The notes under the pieces: generated by a model
The model's database searches: none
What the model saw: only the letters and a program-made list of their open reading frames with translations
Told to the model about the DNA's origin: nothing
Program-made: the position numbers and the translations under genes
Shown: one piece after another, positions 25,288 to 37,414 of the stretch
How positions within the stretch are numbered: position 1 is the first letter of the stretch
How the letters are laid out: every line of letters begins with the position of its first letter
Source of the DNA: Gymnorhina tibicen
Taxonomy: Eukaryota > Chordata > Aves > Passeriformes > Artamidae
Assembly: GCA_013399875.1 (NCBI GenBank)
Contig: VXAZ01007901.1
Span: 62,001 to 126,000 of the forward strand
Reading direction: 5' to 3'
Length of the DNA: 64,000 bases

Positions 25288-25490
25288 CCCCCACCACAAA
25301 AAATCAAACCAAGCCAAACCAAACCAAACCAAACCCAACCAAACAAAAAATACCCAGACCAAACTAACCAAACCAACCAAACAAAAAACCCCAAACAAAC
25401 AAAAAAACATTCCAATCCCCCAAAAAACTAACCCTCCCCAAAAAAATACCCCCAAAAAACCTAAACCAAACCAAAAAATTAAAACAAACC
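25288..25490. repeat. Nearly G-free A/C tract, (AACC)n-like
   Basis: About 200 bp is made almost entirely of A and C in blocks such as CCAAA, AACC and CAAAA, with only two G bases and a few T. Minus-strand frames across it (25212-25530) therefore give a run of Trp, Phe, Gly, Leu and Val that could look like a membrane protein; this is composition only. Similar strand-biased tracts lie at 46446-46527 (T/G) and 53642-53783 (A/C). Confidence 0.85.
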
Positions 25491-28184
25491 AGCCTTCTCT
25501 TACTACTGCAGAAGCAAATTCTAAGGACAACTTTTAGAGGGCTTTAAAATCTTGTGTGTAGGTTTCTAAGCTCGAAAGCTGTCTCAGATAGGGTAGGCAG
25601 AAACAAGGCCTCACCTAAGGATAAGGACAACAGTCCCTAGAACAACAGCATGCCATTTTTTGAGACAAGAGGTTTACAGAAGGCTGAGGCTAGTTAAGTG
25701 TCTTTTTCATTTCTTCCATCTCAGTCCCTAATATATTCTGAATTCTTTCTCACTAGCAATAGCAGATGGGGTATTCAGGGTAAACATTTTTACATTAACT
25801 ATTCCTCCTTGTTTCCATGGGCATTGGCACAAAGGGCCTTTTGCTGCTCTCAGCAGCCTTCTGAGTCAAGTAGCTGCCCACATTCTAGTGCCTAAGGCCA
25901 GCCCTAAGACATCCTGTTCCTCAGTCAGACACTGTAGAGTGGACAGTGATAAATCAAACTGTGCACTGAGATCATCTGAACTGAGAGGATACAAAAAAAA
26001 ATCTTGAGGCAGTACATTCAGATCACTGTCACTATCTTAAGCAGTGGGTGATCAGACTGAAATTGCCAGTTTTGCTTTTAAAAGGGAACACATTTTTATA
26101 GGTTTGTTATCTCATTGTCTAATACATAAAATCCCTTTCAAGACAAATGGAAATGTTTACATTTAAATAACCACCTTTTCATGTATTGATTTCCTTGCCC
26201 CATATCAAAGAACACAGAGTTCAAATTTTTAAAGGATATAAAGGTTATAAATATACCTGGTTAAATAGCTATAGTAGAGACTATCCTGTGCTCAGCATCT
26301 TCAGGCATCAGGCCCACAAGCACTATTTAAGTTTTTCACAGAGTATTGTTCAAGATCTCTGTGTTTACATGGATTTAACACCCCAAAATATCTTTTGTAC
26401 TCATTGCAACTGCATAATCTCATAATCTGTAAGTCACTGTAAAATAAATGAGTACCTTTGCTTTACCTTCTGTTTTTCCCGTGTCTTTTTCTTCCCAGCA
26501 TACAGTCATTTATTACATCTTAAATTGATTAATCACTTAACATATCCCAGATATATTTTTGTCTTGGTAATATTAATATACTAGGCATTATGTCATGATT
26601 TTTTATTTCCCAGCACAAGGATGAAGGGAGCTAATATATAAATTTTTCAATCCTTTTTAAAAGATTTTTTTAAAAAACAAGATGACAACTAACATCAGCA
26701 GAAAATATCAGAAGAAAGTCTGAAAAAAGTGCTTTGTATTACAGGTTCTGCTGCATAGGGTAGTTTATTGTATAATAAACTGCAAAGTGCTATCACCCCA
26801 ATGCTGTGAAGACTGTGTGCTGAGAAGAGAATTTTTGAAATCCAGAAAGCATCTCACCAACATTCAAAAGTATAAAATCCATCTGCAACATAGGTATTGT
26901 CTTTTGAACCCACAATACTACCTAGTTTGACCTCACTAGGGTCAAATTTGAAGGAAAATTACAGACATCGATGCTCTGTCATGATTTAAAATCATTCTAA
27001 TTTGTAGCAGAGTAATATGTCAAGTATAGGACTAGTGGTCCAACTACAGTATATCCACATCTTTATTTGTGCACATACATGTGCCTCTCTGTGCACTGGA
27101 ATGTACGTATGGTATAAAGTAGACAGTATTTATACTGAAAAAAAACAACCTTGTAATCTCTCATAGCTACGACCAAAGGTCAAACACTTTTGTTATTGAT
27201 TTTGTGTCATCTGAAGGTATATACTTATGTCTGTGTGCATAGGAATTACTGTATGTGCACCCAGCAGATACTCACTAATGAATGCTCCCATTGTGAAGAG
27301 AGTTAAAAATCCTGTGACACCAATAACATTTTAATAAATCCCACCTGTAGCTGTATCTATGATAGCTCTTGGTGGGTCCATCACAAGGTGAAAAGACCCA
27401 GAACAGAAAGCACAGTGGCTTCACATGCTGCACTGACCCTCCAGTAGTGGAGGAATCCCAGTAACTGTTCTTCAGTGTTTGTTGCTGCACATCACACAGC
27501 AGGGCAGCACTGCAGCCTCCACTGCTGAGTGTTAGCTGTGATATTCTCCACATTGCCTGGCTCACTGCAGAGTAAGCAAGGTACTTCATCAAGCAATGAG
27601 TAACTTCAGACAACCATGAGAAATTTTTCACAAAGAATAGAAGTCTGATTAATATTCCTACAGCAAATCCTGGGATAGCAGAATTACATTTAATTAAAGA
27701 ATTACATTAATTAAATTACATTTAATTAAAGAAACTAAATCCTTTACGATGAAAAAACACAAAGGAAGGAACCCAAATAGTTTTAACTCTAGTTCTACTT
27801 CTCATAGAAAATTAATCATTGAAAATCAGAGGGCTTGGAATTATAGAATCATTGAAAGGATAGTCATAATCAGATGCCATTTAGTGTTTCCTATCCAGTA
27901 TATTATGGCAAGAAGGTCTGCTGTGTGAGGGGAGGATATGAAGCATATTAACATGTGTGGAAGGTTGCACAGACAGGCTCAGGCACAGTGCAAATAGGGG
28001 AGCAAAGAGAAAAAGATGGGAAAAAATCAGAGCATTCTGTCATTTACTGTGTTACCTCATCCAGAATGTGCAGCACATTGTGATTTTGCCTAACAAGATC
28101 TTGTCTTGTTCTGGTCAAGTTTCAGACGTCTTTGTTCTCATCTTTCATATAGGCATACAGGGAGAATACAGAAAAATACATGTA
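25491..28184. other. Unique AT-rich DNA
   Basis: 2.7 kb with no recognised gene. A small direct duplication based on 'attacatttaattaaagaa' occurs at 27684-27735. The stretch 27835-27870 ('tagaatcattgaaaggat') faintly resembles a CR1 3' end but is too short to call. A minus-strand frame at 27275-27631 (118 codons) has no recognised domain. Confidence 0.5.
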
Positions 28185-28189
28185 TGTGT

Positions 28190-29026
28190 TGTCAAATATG
28201 AAACTGGAAGATTGGCTTTCGCATTGGTAAAGTGACACAAGATTAATTCAAAAATGTTAATGTAATGGAGGTTCAATGAAGTGGTTAATTAATTTTAGTG
28301 TTAAAAGAGTTTGTAAGTTAAGTTCTTTGATGTTTACATGTTAACTGAAGTTTTAAATAGGTTATGATTTATTGAAAAATCTCCTAATATTTGTTAAAAA
28401 GCCATTCCTGGGTTAAGCCTTGTTCCAAAGGGACAAACACCTCCCCCACAACCAAAAGGACTGTCTTTAGCTATCGGCCGTTGCCCTGTCACTGACCTCC
28501 ATGGCAATGATGAATTTCAATGAGACAGTTTCCCGCCGAAATCCTAGCCCAAAGACTGCACCCTAGAAACCAACGAGCCATTGGAGGAAAGACTTGACAT
28601 CATCCCTGAACTCTGCCATCTTCCACCTACGTGGCAGGACAATGGGCGGAGATGGGCAGAACGGGGAGGAGAAAAGAGGGTATAAAAAAGGAAACACAGA
28701 CCGAAACTTGTTCTCTCCTTTTGCCTACCGCAAGTGCTCAGTGTTTGCTCGTGTGTTGCCTCTGGCAATGCTCCTGCTTGGGACTAGCCTAGGCAGAGCC
28801 CGGAGCTGGGAGCACAGGCCTGCATGTCACCTTGCTTTGCTTGGGACTAACCTAAGCGAGGTCCAGCATCATGGGGTCTTTGTTTTGGGCCTTTAGACGT
28901 TTTGGCTAGAAGAGTCTCTTATCGCTGTGGACTCGAAAAAGATTTTTTTGCCTATTTACCCTTTTTATTTAATAAACCTGTCTTTTTCTTTTTAACTCCA
29001 TACCAAGATTTGCCTCGTTTTTCACA
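28190..29026 (+). mobile_element. Solo LTR, ERVL-like, 837 bp
   Basis: The right half is a clear LTR regulatory unit on the plus strand. It has an ATTGG box near 28581, a TATA box (TATAAAAAAG, 28681-28690), a GC-richer transcribed part and AATAAA (28971-28976), followed by a T-rich U5. Ends chosen here are TGTCAAAT (start) and TTTCACA (end). They are flanked by the 5-mer TGTGT on both sides (28185-28189 and 29027-29031), an ERVL-length duplication. Because TGTGT is simple sequence, the left end is less certain than the right. The 100-codon frame at 28594-28896 lies wholly inside the LTR and has no recognised product. Confidence 0.75.
28681..28690 (+). promoter_or_regulatory. LTR TATA box
   Basis: TATAAAAAAG follows a purine-rich, GC-rich stretch and precedes the LTR's AATAAA by 290 bp. 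It is the most canonical core promoter sequence in the window. Activity cannot be judged from sequence. Confidence 0.6.
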
Positions 29027-29031
29027 TGTGT

Positions 29032-31778
29032 AAAGAGGAACAACTTTGAATATCAAAATGATGAGATATCTTCAGTAGGTTTTCTTGTTTTACAATTTTG
29101 TGACCTGTGTATCTTTCTACTTCTTATTCATCTTACAGAGTTTCTTGGAATAAAGGATGCCATGTGTCTACTGCAGTATGTGGGCTAACAGCCTGATTTG
29201 ACTGCATTTTCCTACAGCTTAGCGTTGAGTGCTGTAAGATGAGAACACTCTGAAAACTTTTTTCAGACACTGAATACTAAAAATGCTTTTTACTACAAAA
29301 GTGGCACACTATACATTCAGGAACAAAATATTTCTCATCACTTGTCTAAAAGTAAGGAAAAACTGCCTACTGTGTTGCAGAGCTACAGTAGGCTGGCACA
29401 ACAAAGATGGGATCCAGGATATCTCATGTGGGAAAATCTTTTTTACTACCATAGCTTCCTTAGTCTTACACCATTGCAGTCTTTTATTACAAGGGACTAA
29501 TATTTTTATTGTTTGGGAAAAAGCAGAGTAGTTTTGTTCTTTTTTTGCTCATCTCTGTGAGCCTGCAAGTGCAGCTAACATTTCCAAAAATGGAACAGAT
29601 GCATCACTTGACAGACAAAATAACCAAAGAATTTCTCTATACACACTTTGTTCTCCCTTGCATTTAAGCTCTAATAATTGCCAAAATCAAAATTATTCAG
29701 GGCGTAATAACTGGATGAATTTTGCTTTCGCACATGAAGCTGATAATAGCATGCAATAACCTAATACATAAAAAAGAACAACTTTACAGATAGGAAAATT
29801 TCCTTCTTCTGGGTCAGTGATAGCCATAGTGAATGGTCTGTCTGATAGACCCAGTAATTCGGTAACCATCTTTTTAGAGAAAAGAAAATGCCTTTCTATC
29901 AACTTTTTTTCTCTAAATGGCCATTCTAATGTATCTGCCACTGATCATTACATCATGCTATCACTGAGTGATTACTCAGTAAATTTTAGTCCCCACAGTT
30001 GTTACCTTCAGCTTCACTTTACATACAATACATAGTTGATGAATACAGGTAAATTGTCTGAAGAACAAGCACTAGCTGCACTATCAGCTATTTCTTTTCT
30101 CAGCATCATATGCAGAGATGTAGTGATTTGGGTGTTCTCCAGACACACTCCTATGTAGTGCATCTCAAGATTTTTCAGAAAAAGCCACTTACACAAGAAA
30201 AATACATTTGTGTTTAGAAGACACTTGGTGAAACCCTGATTCCTCTTACATGGACCTATTCCAGGCATTCGGTAGGAATTCCATGGATTCATAGCCTTTC
30301 ACATGGGTGGAAATACATATTTGTGATTTGATACAGTAGATGGGATATGGAGTCAAGAAGATACAATAATAAAGGAGACCCAAGCAACAGCTATTTACTT
30401 GTTCAGGCACTGGTTTGAGAAAGCAGACAAAGGGTGTAGTAAGCATCACACTTGAGGAGAATGTGAGAGTGATTCAGAACCCATTAGATCAACTGTGTTG
30501 TCTGTAAGTGATTTAGAATACAGTACGTCAAAGTACAGAAACCTCGTGGCTTTTAAAGGGTGGTGCCGCAGTACATTTGCATTCTATTATTTCCATATTA
30601 TGTCCTCTAGGCCTTTGTAATGACTACAGAAACCAATTCCAGATGAGTAATGCTTATGAAAACATGCATATGTGGCTGCTGCTAGCAGCAACAGCCTTAT
30701 ACCTGTCCAGCTAAACTACAGTGACACACACCAAGTACTTCAACATGATATTAAATTGCTTATGTCTCTAACAAATGTCAAAAAATGAACACTATCAGGC
30801 TGAAACACCAGACTTTGTTTTTGTAAAGACCTGATACGACAAACATCACCAAGATCCCATTAAGCTCCCCTACCGAATAAAGAGTTGCACTTAATCTTGT
30901 CTACAGACAGAGCAGACAAATGCAGCTCTCGAGGTGCACGGTGTGCTGCTGCTGCCCCCTAAAGACAAGTAAACATAAATAATTATATGTGTATTGTAGT
31001 TTCTCCACATTTTCTCAAAGATGTTTCCCTACAAGCTATTAAAGAGTGATTACAATAAGAGGCTTGCCACAATAAATCCAGTCTATTACAAGACCTATGA
31101 AAAAGTAAGGTTTAGTTTAAGGATATGAGAGAATAAGAAAAACAGAATTTTTTTCGGTAATTTTATTGGAACCTGTAAGATAGCAAGGCATAAACCGTGA
31201 AAACAAAGATACAGTTAACACTTGTAAAACTTGAAAAAGAGATATTATCAGGGTGAAAAAAGGTTCAGTTCCTACGCATGCACTTTAGGATGACATACAA
31301 CTCAGTAACCTTGGTATGAGGTGATTGTATGAAAACTGCAGCAAGGATAAGTTATCATCACTTTCCACTCCTTTAACCTTTGTCAAGAGACCTGATTAAT
31401 GTTTGGTCATTTGCTCTTTTCTTTAAATTTTGTCTAAGACTTGGATATTAGAATTTTAATGGCTGTTGATAGATGTCCTTTGAAACTGAATTGCATAGAG
31501 TTTTATTTTGACCTAGATGAATGCTCTCCATTTTCACTTGGCTATTCACCTCTGCATCTTTGAATTGAGTTCAGCCAGACAAAACAGAGAAAGCAGAACA
31601 GTTAAGTCACTAAGTGTAAAATGATGAGGTTTTGTCCTCTTGCTCTCTATTCAAAAACTTAATATCACAAGGCCACAAAGGCACGGTGGGGTCTAAATCA
31701 CTGCAATTACTGAACATACAAAAGCTGTAGGGCCTGCTGCTTTCAATGGTTTCTGATGACTTCGAAATTGTAGAACAA
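29032..31778. other. Unique AT-rich DNA
   Basis: 2.7 kb with no recognised gene or mobile element. Several frames of 60-92 codons on both strands show no family resemblance. Confidence 0.5.
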
Positions 31779-31928
31779 AATCATGGAATCATATAATCAT
31801 TTACTTTGGAAAAGACCTCTAAAATCATCGAGTACAACCATTAACCCAGCATTGCCAAGTCCACCACTAACCATGTCCCTGAGTGCTGCATCTACATATC
31901 CTTTAAATATCTCCAGTGCATGGTCCAG
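31779..31928 (-). mobile_element. CR1 LINE 3' end
   Basis: On the minus strand this is the end of a CR1. The tail on the plus strand is 'tcatggaatcatataatcat' (31780-31799), the CR1 8-mer tail type. The sense translation just upstream reads ALEIFKGYVDAALRDMV and continues into a GGLGNAGLMV segment, which is the C-terminus of CR1 ORF2. Similarity stops near 31928, so about 150 bp remain. The DNA to 32080 is not CR1 that I can recognise. Confidence 0.82.
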
Positions 31929-34439
31929 TTGATAAAGGAATCCAGCCAATTCATCTACAGTGTTGTAGGGCAGCATGGTAGTAGCCTCCCTTACAAGTAT
32001 ATGAAGATTTTTACAGGTGTAAGTCCTTATTGCATCACCCTTAACTGTGTATGCAGGTGTCACTCTAGAAAGGACAATCTATTCCTGATCATGAAAGCAG
32101 TCAAGGACAAATGCACATTTTAAGTAGAGACAGAGAACATGAGATCATATGCTTTCATAGTAGAAAGAAAGACATATTGTGGTATAGCTCCAATATCTTC
32201 ACATGAAAAGATTCTGCTTAGGGAGAAGTTGCCCTGGCAATTACACCTATTTATTCTTGGGACGTACGTGTCACGTACACTTTAAATTCAGACTGCAAAG
32301 GAAAAGCTGATTGACCTCCAGCAACTTACTGAAATAATTGAAGTACTGTAGTTCCTTCTACTACTCTGTGCCAGAAATGCAAGCCTTCTGGAGAGTCTTT
32401 CCTTAAAATTAAAAAGTCATAAAAGGTCTGACTAAACATTTCCCAGCTTGTTCAAAGAACTAAAGTATATAAAATCTACTGTGCATCTTACTGCACATGA
32501 ACAAATGAAGGAAAATATCTCTGTGAAGAATAGCAAAGATTCAAAAGAAATGTCACTTTCAGAATGGCTACAACAGCATCCATATTTTCTGGAAAAATAA
32601 CTGGAATAATGACCTGAAAGCTTACATGTGTTTCTCCATATAATTAGGCTATTTAATAAAATACATATAGACTCCATTCTATCTTTATGCAACAATCTTT
32701 AGACTATCGCCAAAGCAGTACTATTGCTATGATTATTTAAAACTGCAAATTGAAGAGCAAATACAAACCTACATGTGGTCTTTGTTTACTGAGTTTTAAA
32801 AATATTTGTTTACTTAATACTCCTTCTCTCAACAATTGATGTATTTGTTAAAGGCAATCACAACTCCAAAGTCAAACTCTGTGGTTACAGTGAAATTCTT
32901 CATGTGCTGAAGTATTTTAAATGTTTTTGTTGGAGCAAAATCACAGCACATAAATTAGCTCTTGAGGACCCCAAATAGTCCAAATAACAATACTGCAAAC
33001 TGAAAATTTTGTTACAAGACTGTGCAAGACCTTGAATTATTAATTGGGAAACTGTTAAAAATTTGCAATGATGCTCTGTAGAATTTTAAAATACAGCTGT
33101 GAACAAATCAAGAGTGGAGAAAAGGGAAAAAATCAATGGACAGTTTGTTCAGAAATATTTATGGATTTCCAACTTTTGCCTAGGTGATATAGAAGAACAC
33201 CACGTCAGAGGCAGATCATGCTGAGTGCTTGTCACTGAGCAGCACTCAGAATGGCTGCTGCACTGTCACAAGGAAAGAGCAGTCCTTTCTACAAAACCAT
33301 GCTTCAAGTCAAACAAAGCAATGCAATGTCTAATGTTATTTTTGTCAGAAAGCATGAACTCTTCTTAAAAGGAAGCAAAAATACATTTTGAAGATTATTT
33401 ACCATATTTTTGTCTTGCTTTTCTCACCATGCTTTTCATCTCCCTTTCACTGTTAGTATTCATTTGGTCTTCATATGTTTCTTTCTGCTTGTCCAGTTAA
33501 GGTATCTGGGCTACATTTTATACTTTTCTATGTATTTATAAAATTCTATACATTCTGAGAAGGTTTATTTATCATAGTGAAGAATTTAACCGCTTTTGGG
33601 GTTACATTTTGGGCAGGGCAGATTTTCAGTGCTTTCTTTGATACTCTATAGATCTGTGTTTGACAGCTTCATCCAAATCACTTTCTAAAATATCACCTTG
33701 TAGTTTTCCTTGTGCTGGTAGTACTAATTTATGCAGAAAACTTTCATATGAAGTTTCTTTTAAAAGCTACACAAACCTTTCATAGTCTGCTGTTTAAATT
33801 TCATAAAAGAAAAGATAGGGCTCACATTACATTCTTCTGATGAAATTTCAGCCTTTCAACTATTACAAGCATCTTCTGATTTCAACATACCTTAACAAAG
33901 CATTGATTTTATCATTATGCATTTGTTCTGCAAATATTTAGGTATGTGAGTGCTTAAAACCACTGGTTCAATATTAACCATGAAGAAAAAGCTTTATTGT
34001 ATCTGAATCTTGCTCAGAATATGAATCAGATTTCCACAACTGTACAGCGTAAATAACTGCTTTCAACACATTCAACTGGCACAGCTTCATGGCACGTGTA
34101 CATTACCAGTCTCTGGTCAAAGTATAGGACAAAGTATTTTTATTGCATCATTGGGATTCTGATCTTCCCCCTTTATTGTAAATAAATTGAACTTAATCAA
34201 ATAATTGTAGCATAAATCTGAAACATGTTATATGAATCAGAATCAGGCTTACTTCTACAAAGGATGACACTATACTTTGCAGATTGTTTCATATAATTTG
34301 CTTCAAAGGCTTTGGCTAGTCATTTCTCATGTGCTCTCCAGTCTTGCACTTCAGTGTAATCTTCCTTTTTCCCTTAACCTGTCATATTAAATATTTTTTC
34401 CTATTTACCTGTACAATAGAAAATCAGCTAGACTATATG

Positions 34440-34487
34440 CTGTGACTATTTCTTAATAGGGAAATATAAATCAGTGCCTTCTTGGCT
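34440..34487 (+). repeat. Dispersed 48-bp direct repeat, copy 1
   Basis: It starts CTGTGACTATTTCTTAA and ends CTTGGCT. It matches 35386-35433 at 42 of 48 positions without gaps. Confidence 0.6.
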
Positions 34488-35385
34488 TTTGAACTTACAC
34501 AAGTGGAGAAATCCAACTTAGTGAACTTAAAATGTCACACAAACTCATTTCCTGACTTATTGGAATGCTTATGGTCTATTATTAATGTCAGCCAAAAGTG
34601 GGCTTTCCTTCTAGTGTTTAATTTTGTGTCTACTCTTTAATTTTGTGTCGGTGTTTAAATTTTATATTCATCTTCATTGCGCATGCAGAAGTACAGAAAT
34701 ATTCAGCTGTCAAAGGAAATCAAATTTTGTGAGCTCCTTGAAGCTTTGTCTGTATCACAGATTTATCTAGCCAAAAGAATTGCAGTGCTAGATACTGATT
34801 TTGATATAAAATTTGTAGAATGTGTTTCAGTCTGGCCATTTTAAGATATCTCATTTGGTGATGCAAATAATTCTAGGCCCAATTTAAATAATTTGACATA
34901 AAAGTATTCCATTAATTTGAAAAAACATCTATTTGGATGTCAAGCAACTGTGTACATCAGTTATTTAGGCTCATAAGTTTAAACTTATAAGAAAGAGGTA
35001 ATTTGAATAATTCTGTCACCATTATCTCTAGGTTGATTTTGCATTTGCTTCTGATCCATCTTTCGCTGTCATGCTCAATTTGCAAGTATATGTTCTACAT
35101 CCCCTTGTTAGCTGGGCTACCATTACAAATCAGTGCTATTTCTCAACTGGTTTTCCTAAAATCACTGGGGGTTGTTTGGAAGTTCTGGTGTCAGAGATGT
35201 TGGAGACTGACTGTTTAACACATATCTTAAATGTGTTAGTGTTCTAGTGACAAGATGAAATAGAATTGGAGAAGTTGAGGGGGTGGAGGGGCAGGAAGTA
35301 CCCTCGTGTTTTCTTGACTAGTAAAAGAAAAGTATTTATACACCAGGTATATGTACTTCTGCTTTAACAGCATATAGACTAAATA

Positions 35386-35433
35386 CTGTGACTATTTCTT
35401 AACAAGGAAAAAGAAATCAGTGTCTTCCTGGCT
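35386..35433 (+). repeat. Dispersed 48-bp direct repeat, copy 2
   Basis: Partner of 34440-34487, in the same orientation and 0.9 kb downstream. It lies just before the CR1 cluster. Confidence 0.6.
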
Positions 35434-35564
35434 TAGATGACACCTATGTCATACATTAGACAGGGATGGTTGAAGAATGGATTAAAGCCATTAGAATCTG
35501 CTCATTCATATTGTTTCACTATTAGTCTATTTCTTGGCACAGTCCATACCAACTAGTATGTTTG

Positions 35565-36279
35565 AAAGACAGACAACACAAAACAGGGAGGAGTAGTTGG
35601 TAGACAAGGTGTTTGTGCTGTGATTCAAAGGGACCAGGAAGGGCTGGAGAAAGGGGCTAACAGAAAGATCATATAATTCAACAAGGGGAAGTGAAAAGCT
35701 GTGCATCTGGGGAGGAACAATGCCAGGCACCAGTAAACACTGGGGGCTGACCTGTTCTTCACAGGGCTGCTAAGAAAGCACTGGCAAGCCGTCTTGGCAG
35801 GCAAAAAGTTGACCATGAGCCAGTGAAGTGTTGTCATGGGGAAGGCAGCCAGAAGTGTGCTGTCAGAGGATCACCAGCAGTGTGAGGGAGGTCATCTTTC
35901 CTCTCTACTCAGCAGAGGAGGGCTGTGAAGCTGACTAATGAACAGGAGTATGTCTCATGAGGAAAGCCTGAGGGAGATGGGACTTTTTGGATAAAAGAAG
36001 GCTTGGCAGGAGATCTTATTAATACCCAAAGAGAAGGTATAAAAAAGATGGCATAAGGCTTTTCTCACTGACGAGAGTCACCATGAAATTCCATTTGAAG
36101 ACAAGGAATCTGCTGTTGTTTTTGTTGTTGTTTTTGCTGCAAGCATCGATTAAATTCTGACACAAGTTCCCCAGAGAGGTTTTAGAATCTCAGTTCTTGG
36201 AGCTATTCAAAATGTGACCAGACATAGCCCTGGCAAACGTGCTGTCACTGACCCTGCTTGAGCAGGGCGTTTGGAAAAG
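35565..36279 (+). mobile_element. CR1 LINE fragment 1 of a same-strand cluster
   Basis: Plus-strand CR1 ORF2 C-terminal part and 3' UTR. Recognisable blocks are 'ggctggagaaaggggctaac' (near 35644), 'gtgagggaggtcatctttcc' (near 35882), 'gcctgagggagatgggactt' (near 35967) and the end block 'ccctgcttgagcagggcgtt' (near 36251). About 150 bp expected after 'ctctactcag' are missing, so there is an internal deletion near 35910. Broken frames throughout. Confidence 0.84.
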
Positions 36280-36545
36280 GTGACATTGCATGAGGTCTAC
36301 TTTCAACAACGTGATTCTGTGAAGCACAGTTTAGGGAAGTATAACAGATCCTTAGAATGGGCAGTGTGTATGAAACTGCACTACTTCAGGCTCTTTCACC
36401 TCTCTGTAGTCCTTTACCAGTACATGTTTGCTATTTCCAGTACGTCCCTATGCATGGGAATGCAACATCCCAGGGCAGGAAATTAATGCAATAAAATGAT
36501 CACCCTGGTGGGCAGTGGTGTAGTAAAAAGCACTTATCTCTGATG

Positions 36546-37235
36546 ATGCCTCGGCCTTTCTCCAGAATCCCTGGAAAACTGCTTCACAGAAAAGGACCTG
36601 GGGGTGCTGGTCAATAGCTGCCTGGACGTGAGCCAACAGTGCGCCAAGGTTGCCAAGAAGCCCAAGGGCATCATGGCTTGAATCAGAAATACTGTGTCCA
36701 GCAGGACCAGGGTGATGACCATCCCTTTACTCAGCACTGGTGAGCCCAGACCTCGAATTCTGTGTTCAGTTTTGGGCCTCTCATGACACAAAGGACATTG
36801 AGGTGCTAGAAAGGGTTCAGGGAAGGGCAGTGGAGCTGGTGAAGGGTCTGGAGCACAAGACAGATGACGAGCAGCTGAAGGACCTGGGGTTGTTTAGCCT
36901 GGAACAAAGGAGGCTCATGGGGAACCTTGTCTCTCTCCACAACTGCCAGAGAGGAGGTTGTAGCCAGGTGGGGGTTGGTCTTTTCTCTGAGGCAACAAGT
37001 GATGGAACAAGAGGAAATGATGTCAGATTGTGTTCTTCATGGAAAGGGTTGTCAAGCACAAACAGGCTGCTGTATGGTTGGCTCACCATTCCCAGGGGTA
37101 TTTCAAAGACATGTAGATGTGGCTCTCAGAAACATGGTTTAGTGGTAGACTTGACAGTGCTGGATTAATGGCTGGGCTCAATCTTAAAGATCTTTTCAAA
37201 GCTAAACAGTTCTATGTTTCAATGATTCACTATTG
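36546..37235 (+). mobile_element. CR1 LINE fragment 2 of a same-strand cluster
   Basis: A second CR1, of a different subfamily from its left neighbour. The frame 36740-37168 still reads a good part of the ORF2 C-terminus: residues for LEFCVQFWA, then [10 protein letters not shown], then [14 protein letters not shown] and the [12 protein letters not shown] block. A frameshift moves the final DVALRNMV into another frame (around 37110-37142). Upstream, KDLGVLVNSCLDVSQQCAK is readable (about 36586-36645). The 3' tail ends in 'tatgtttcaatgattca' near 37228. Confidence 0.87.
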
Positions 37236-37413
37236 GGGCTTTTTGTTGGGTTTTCTTTTTCCAACCTGCTTTTTCTTATTATAATGTACAATACCTAATG
37301 ATATTACTGCTACAGTTGGGTGGCAAAGAAAATTTCAGAGTGCAAAAATCTTTCTTACTTTCTTCACAGGAGTCTCTGGAACCCGATGGGATGCATCCCA
37401 GAGTCCTGAGGGA
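37197..37413 (+). repeat. 217-bp duplicate, left copy (assembly artefact likely)
   Basis: The 217 bases from 37197 to 37413 recur with no difference I can find at 37415-37631, separated only by one N. The copy spans the 3' tail of CR1 fragment 2, about 130 bp of non-CR1 sequence and the first 44 bp of CR1 fragment 3. Confidence 0.92.
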
Positions 37414-37414
37414 N
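37414..37414. other. Single ambiguous base N (contig join)
   Basis: This is the only N I noticed in the window. It sits exactly between two identical 217-bp copies, the pattern left when two overlapping contig ends are joined without merging the overlap. Confidence 0.9.

Larger units (their letters stand above)
31929..35564. other. Unique AT-rich DNA with a small dispersed duplication
   Basis: 3.6 kb with no gene. Two 48-bp segments, 34440-34487 and 35386-35433, match at 42 of 48 positions in the same orientation (see findings). The area near 33200-33300 is slightly GC-richer without any recognised content. Confidence 0.5.

Noticed and set aside
25212..25530. Minus-strand frames that look like a Trp/Phe/Leu-rich membrane protein
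   Set aside because: They are read through an almost G-free A/C tract and are purely compositional.
27275..27631. 118-codon minus-strand frame
   Set aside because: No recognisable domain or repeat. A possible short exon could not be supported.
27835..27870. Possible CR1 3' end
   Set aside because: Only a short 'gaatcattgaaa' resemblance with no upstream CR1 sequence.
28594..28896. 100-codon plus-strand frame
   Set aside because: Contained in the ERVL-like LTR around its TATA and R region; not a known product.
36740..37168. 142-codon plus-strand frame considered as a gene
   Set aside because: Its translation is the C-terminal part of CR1 ORF2 followed by a frameshifted end; reported as a CR1 fragment.
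37346..37370. Pyrimidine-rich stretch ending in CACAG, like a splice acceptor
   Set aside because: It abuts a CR1 fragment, is duplicated by the assembly fault, and has no matching donor or coding exon.
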